Shown: piece after piece, positions 59,757 to 64,000 of the stretch
Layout: each line of letters opens with the position of its first letter
Numbering within the stretch: position 1 is the stretch's first letter
DNA from: Hippophae tibetana
Taxonomy: Eukaryota > Streptophyta > Magnoliopsida > Rosales > Elaeagnaceae
Length of the DNA: 64,000 bases
Direction of reading: 5' to 3'
NCBI GenBank assembly: GCA_037013495.1
Contig: CM072807.1
Coordinates: 4,385,001-4,449,000 of the forward strand
The notes under the pieces: generated by a model
The model's input: only the letters and a program-made list of their open reading frames with translations
Told to the model about the DNA's origin: nothing
Databases searched by the model: none
Program-made: the position numbers and the translations under genes

Positions 59757-61291
59757 TGATGACTATATGAAAATAGAGTTATTAGCACACTTTTTTAGTT
59801 AAAATTTACTTTTTTATTAAATAAATAGTATTTTTGAGTCAAAAATACTAAAAATAAACTTTTTAGTGAAAATGGGTTAAAATATAATTTTTGAAATTTT
59901 TTAGGATTTTTTATGAATTTTTAACTCATGGCCAATCAAAAACTACCACATGGCATACCACTCAAGCAGAGGAGTTGAGTGGGCAAGCCACGTATACGTC
60001 ACGTAAGCACGAAGAGTGAATCACGTTGCATTACGTGTGAGGAGGATGAAACACGCACCACATGTCAGCACAATGTTAAATTCGAGTTCGAAAATTGGTT
60101 AAGACGTCATTGCTCTGCGTGTTCCACCCGTGCACCACACCATCCATTTTTGGGAATCACTTCGTGCCACGTGTCCCTGACTCGGTGAGCGTTGACTATG
60201 ACTGGTCTCTCCTACCACGCGTCGCTCCTTGATTCTCCCCATGAATTTCTACTGCCACATGTCACAATATAATTGGTGGAAACTATCAGTTTTGATTGTT
60301 GCCCTTGATTTGAAACTGATGAGATGATCCAGATCGCACCTGAGTTTTATTTAAACCCCTAATCACTCCGTAAAACCTAATTAACCTCCATTAACATAAT
60401 TTTGGTCAGTTTTTAGAGCTAAAAAGAGAGAAAAATACAAAACAATTCAAGAGATGACACAATTTTTATAGAGATTCAAGAAGAGATTAATTCTACAATT
60501 CAAGAGTTTGATTGTTTTTCTTTTTCTATTTTTTCTTTATCAATTTTACGTCTTTTTTATGAAAAATATGAGTTTTATGAACATAATTATGTGTAATTAT
60601 TTTATTAATATAGAGATCTTATGAACCTAATTTTCATCATGTGATGATATAAAATTTTAACCAAATTATAATTTTAATTATATTATTTAATTTGATTTTT
60701 ATGTTATTAATTGTTTGACCAATAATTTATCTATAGAGGTAATTAAATAAATTTGAGAGAATTATTTAATTATTTGTCTTGATTAAATAACATGCATAGT
60801 TTTTAGGTAGAGATGTATGATTCTTATGTATGTGATCCATAATTGATGAACTTAATGAGTAGTATATAATTTAATTGACATGAGAGTGTGATTAAATTAA
60901 TTACTATATGATATATAGTTTACTTGAGAGAGTAATGCATGCTAGGTTAAATTAAATTGATCATGTAATTAATTGATATTATATTGAAGGGATTTTAACG
61001 ATTCACCTATTTAGAAAATTGGGGGTTAAATATTCCTAGATATTTTCTCATATATCTTTTTAGTCATAAAATCTGATTTAATTAATTATTGCTATTTACT
61101 TTTACTTATTTTAATTTTGCTTACTTAAAATATAAAAACACCAAAAAATATTGATTTTTATTATTTTTAGTTTTAAAAATTAGTTTCTAATAAAATAATC
61201 TCTGTGGGAACGATTTGTACTTATCATTATATTATTTATTACGATACGTATACTTGCGTATTTATTGCCTATACAATTTTTGTGGTGATCA
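59757..61291 (+). mobile_element. Solo LTR of 1535 bp inserted in copia RNase H
   Basis: It starts TGATGACTATATG and ends TTTTTGTGGTGATCA (TGAT...ATCA). A perfect 5 bp target duplication CACTG lies at 59752-59756 and 61292-61296, and the host copia RNase H sequence continues directly on the far side. A GC-richer block at 59930-60330 with several CACGT words is probably the U3/promoter part. The right part ends with TCTGTGGGAACGATTTGTAC and a TACGTATACTTGCG-like stretch, a pattern common at plant LTR ends. The same LTR occurs inverted at 44634-47007. Confidence 0.93.
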
Positions 61292-61296
61292 CACTG

Positions 61297-61587
61297 TTCA
61301 CTATAGAAGTAGAGTTTATCGCAGTAACGAAAGCATGTAAAGAGTTGCTATGGATGAAAAAGCTCTTGAAAGATCTTGAGTTGCAACAAGACAATTACCA
61401 GTTATTTTGTGATAGTCAAAGTGTTAATCACCTTGGAAATGATGTCTCATTTCATTCGAGATCAAAACATATTGATAAGAGATATCATTAGATTAAGGAT
61501 ATAATGAAGAAAAAACTACAAATTTTTGAATAATATCGTTTAATTGTTGGATTAGTGGAACTTCAATGTAGTCGGAAGGGAGAGATT
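61297..61587 (+). pseudogene. copia RNase H, distal part
   Basis: EVEFIAVTKACKELLWMKKL (61309-61368), then LFCDSQSVNHLG and FHSRSKHIDKRYH, all typical of the copia RNase H end. This continues the host element interrupted at 59756. Confidence 0.88.
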
Positions 61588-62101
61588 TGTAGGTACCGTC
61601 TACATAGAAGAGGAGGAAAATAAAAAAAATGTAGTTGCAACCCCATTAATTACATTTGAAGAAAATAAAAAAATTAAGTGTAGTCTCATTAATTACATTT
61701 GATTTTGGTAGCTACAATTTTAACTATAAATAAATAATGTTTTTGCTTTAAAAAGATACACTAAAGATGAGAAACAAAACAAAACTAAAGTAACAATTTA
61801 ATTTGATAAAAAATAATATTGTGTGTGTGAGAGTGAGAGCGAATATTTTAAAAAAAAATTGGAATATTTTTCTAAAAAATCAATGATAAAATAGTGAGTT
61901 TGGAAAATAATTTTACTATTTTAGATTAATTTTAATTTATTATATTTTCTCTCATTTTATATACACATTAGTTTTACTAGTGTAAGAAATATTTTTTTAA
62001 AATTTATCTTAATTTAAATTAAAAAATAAAACAGGTTAAATTATAAATATCATTATATTATTTTATTAAATTTATTTTATTTTGATCGTTTATCGCTATC
62101 A
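61588..62101 (+). repeat. 3' LTR of the deleted copia element
   Basis: It starts TGTAGGTACCGTC after the polypurine tract and probably ends CGCTATCA at 62101. It pairs with 57649-58150. Confidence 0.75.
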
Positions 62102-62106
62102 TAAAT

Positions 62107-63186
62107 ATCGTTAGCATATATAGACAGCATGGTAATTGTCGTGTTTGGGTGAAAGAATACCGATGAATTGGCTTCTGGGTACTTGAGTCCATAAGCACGT
62201 GACAAGCAATCAGATTGTCCGTATAAGTTGAAAAAGACTAATATAAGTAGGATTTGACACGTACAGCTGCTATTATTTTCTTTTTATGGATTTTGTTTGG
62301 CGTGGAGCGTTGTCATTTTGCCTGAATTACTCACATAACTCCAAATGTTCAATTATCAAACGGTGAACCTTCATGAACCCCTACGTACATGTATATAAAG
62401 TGCTACATATACGATATAGCTAGTCATTTGCATTTCAACACTACCTATTTCTATCGTCAATAATTTTTTTTTAAATAATATTTATAATACTTATTTTATA
62501 ATCACAAAACATAGTATTTTATTTTCTAACTTATATATATTTTTATTATTAAAAAATATATAATACATACAATCAATATTAAACACCTTTTAATTAAATA
62601 TGATTAAATCCATTGAATCATAACATGATCATTCCTATTCTTAAAATATATTAATATTTACTTTCGATTATTTATGTAATATATAAAGATATATATACTT
62701 AAAACAACATAAAATGTTTGAAAATTAATAATTATATTCATTTATATTATTTATTTCTTTACTTTTAAAGGAAATATTTGTAAAAATATCAATAAATCTA
62801 AAGAAATTTATAGAAAGTTATTGCAATAAAACGATAAAGAGAAACTTATATTACACTTAGATGATATTTTTATAAGGTTTGAAAAATCTCAATGAATTTT
62901 GTAGTAATTATCTTAATAAAATTTGTAAAAACATAAATACGCTCACGTACATTTTGTACTCGTTGATATGGTTTGTATACACACTTTTGAAACTCCTAAA
63001 AAAAATCGTCCGTATATGATCAGGCTCTCTCTTTAATATAAATTGATCAATTATTTTTCTTTAGAGAATATCCTATTTCAAATCATGGTAAATTATCGTT
63101 TTGCTAAACATAGAAAAAACCAAGCAATGAAAATAGATATTTATACACTTGTACCAGCACAAATATTTGTGATAGAACTTGAATTA
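62107..63186. other. Right-end region, promoter-like but no gene seen
   Basis: 62130-62460 is more balanced than its surroundings and has ACGTG words (CACGTGAC at 62196, GACACGTAC at 62258) and a TATA-like TATATAAAG near 62392. No coding frame follows; from 62460 the sequence is AT-rich. Confidence 0.4.
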
Positions 63187-63475
63187 TTTTAGAAACTCAC
63201 GTCTAATTAAACTTAATAAGATTTTATTAAGTTAAGCATTGTTTAAATTTATAAGCAACATTACTCCCGAATTCTTGGCCAATGTGAGATTGAATAAAAC
63301 TTATCAGTCCCTCTCCACACAAATAGAGATGGTCTCATAAAACTACGGTGAAAATTAAGGACAAAACCCAAATCATCGATCAAATCAGACCTAATTTTGA
63401 TACCATGTTAGAAACTCAGGTTTAACTTAATTTAATGAGATCTTATTAGTTAGAGTTAGGCCTGAATTTCTAACA
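63187..63475 (-). mobile_element. TRIM-like miniature LTR element
   Basis: A 70 bp unit at 63406-63475 has ends TGTTAGAAACTCAGG and CCTGAATTTCTAACA, and just outside it on the left lies TGATACCATG, whose complement TGGTATCA resembles an initiator-tRNA primer site. A related stretch (TTAGAAACTCACGTCTAATT, from about 63188) lies 218 bases to the left. CCAATGTGAGATTGAATAAA lies between. The left unit's far border is uncertain and there is no coding capacity. Confidence 0.5.
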
Positions 63476-64000
63476 AATTATATATAAATATTATCGTTAA
63501 CGTGAATACAATTCTAGGAGTAATTTTTTAGAGTAATTTTATATATTACAATCAATATTGATGCGATAATTTTTTTATTGAATATATTTACGTGAATCCG
63601 ACTGTAATTGTTATTATAAATCATAAAATTATAAGAAGTATAATTTTATATATATATATATATAACCAAAATATACCATCATCGATAAAAAGTGTCATAT
63701 GTAATTAGTACAACTTGCTACCGATTTTTAACTCTATTAATTAAATTAATTTTTAAAATATTTTTTAATCATATTTGATGTATTTTAAAATTGTGATTTG
63801 AAATAGGAGAAATATGAGTCTAGTCACTAAGTGAACAAAAACAAACATAATAATTTGCAATTTGAAATGAGAAATAAAAGAGTTTCTCAAGTTTTTATAT
63901 GATCTAATTAGTCATATTGTTTCATTTTTTAACTTTTAAAAAAAATATGTTTTGAGAAAATAAGTATATGTACATAGTTTAGAAAAATAAATTAGTTTTA
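63476..64000. other. AT-rich right edge
   Basis: Nothing recognised; short TA run near 63645-63665. Confidence 0.5.

Larger units (their letters stand above)
57649..62101 (+). mobile_element. Deleted Ty1/copia element with both LTRs, split by a solo LTR
   Basis: Left LTR 57649-about 58150, right LTR 61588-62101. Between them only the spacer before RT, the RT and the RNase H region remain; gag, protease and integrase are absent, so a large internal deletion has occurred. A polypurine tract (GGAAGGGAGAGATT) lies right before the right LTR. A 1535 bp foreign solo LTR sits inside the RNase H region. TAAAG (57644-57648) and TAAAT (62102-62106) may be a decayed target duplication. The LTRs differ at many positions and by indels, so the insertion is old; the coding part has several breaks. 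Confidence 0.88.

Noticed and set aside
59979-60188. 69-codon frame with several Cys and His, zinc-finger-like at first sight
   Set aside because: It is the homologous GC-richer LTR block; spacing of Cys/His fits no zinc finger and the frame is not shared with the inverted copy.

Overview
The window is nuclear DNA of a flowering plant, almost certainly a eudicot. It is very AT-rich, plant genes are spaced 10-15 kb apart, introns are GT-AG, and the repeats are typical of plants: Ty1/copia LTR elements, CACTA transposons with TTA target duplications, hAT and other MITEs, an L1-type LINE relic and a fossil caulimovirid. Species cannot be named from the sequence alone.

Four host genes look intact. 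A MIZ1-like (DUF617) protein lies at 13956-14681 (+). An intronless R2R3-MYB factor lies at 30639-31346 (+). An NDUFAF6-type complex I assembly factor of the squalene/phytoene synthase fold lies at 42355-43266 (+), with a 5' UTR intron. A three-exon gibberellin 20-oxidase lies at 55711-57418 (-). A broken copy of the oxidase gene lies head-to-head with it at 49833-51845 (+).

Layout. 1-2229 is the 5' part of a copia element on the minus strand, running off the left edge. 2531-9048 is a 6.5 kb CACTA-like element carrying a Transposase_24-like gene, a Ulp1 protease piece, a 331 bp foldback and a six-unit tandem array of about 201 bp. 9060-11273 is an old copia fragment. After MIZ1 comes a second CACTA family (15586-17478), a hAT-like MITE (23071-23433), a solo copia LTR (27516-28072) and a LINE relic (28560-29460). 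After MYB comes a Ulp1 scrap (35395-35455) and an endogenous pararetrovirus fossil (36940-37610). After NDUFAF6 comes a solo LTR of about 1.6 kb (44634-47007, minus) split by a 766 bp CACTA derivative. Downstream of the oxidase is a deleted copia element (57649-62101) whose RNase H region is split by a 1535 bp solo LTR of the same family as the 44.6-47.0 kb one, in opposite orientation. The right end holds a TRIM-like relic and a promoter-like stretch with no visible gene.

The host genes do not form a pathway or cluster. Their functions (hydrotropism, transcription, mitochondrial complex I assembly, gibberellin synthesis) are unrelated. The most interesting structure is in the transposons: nested insertions with readable target duplications, a long hairpin inside a CACTA element, and TE-borne satellite-like repeats. 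I found no convincing new enzyme system or defence locus.
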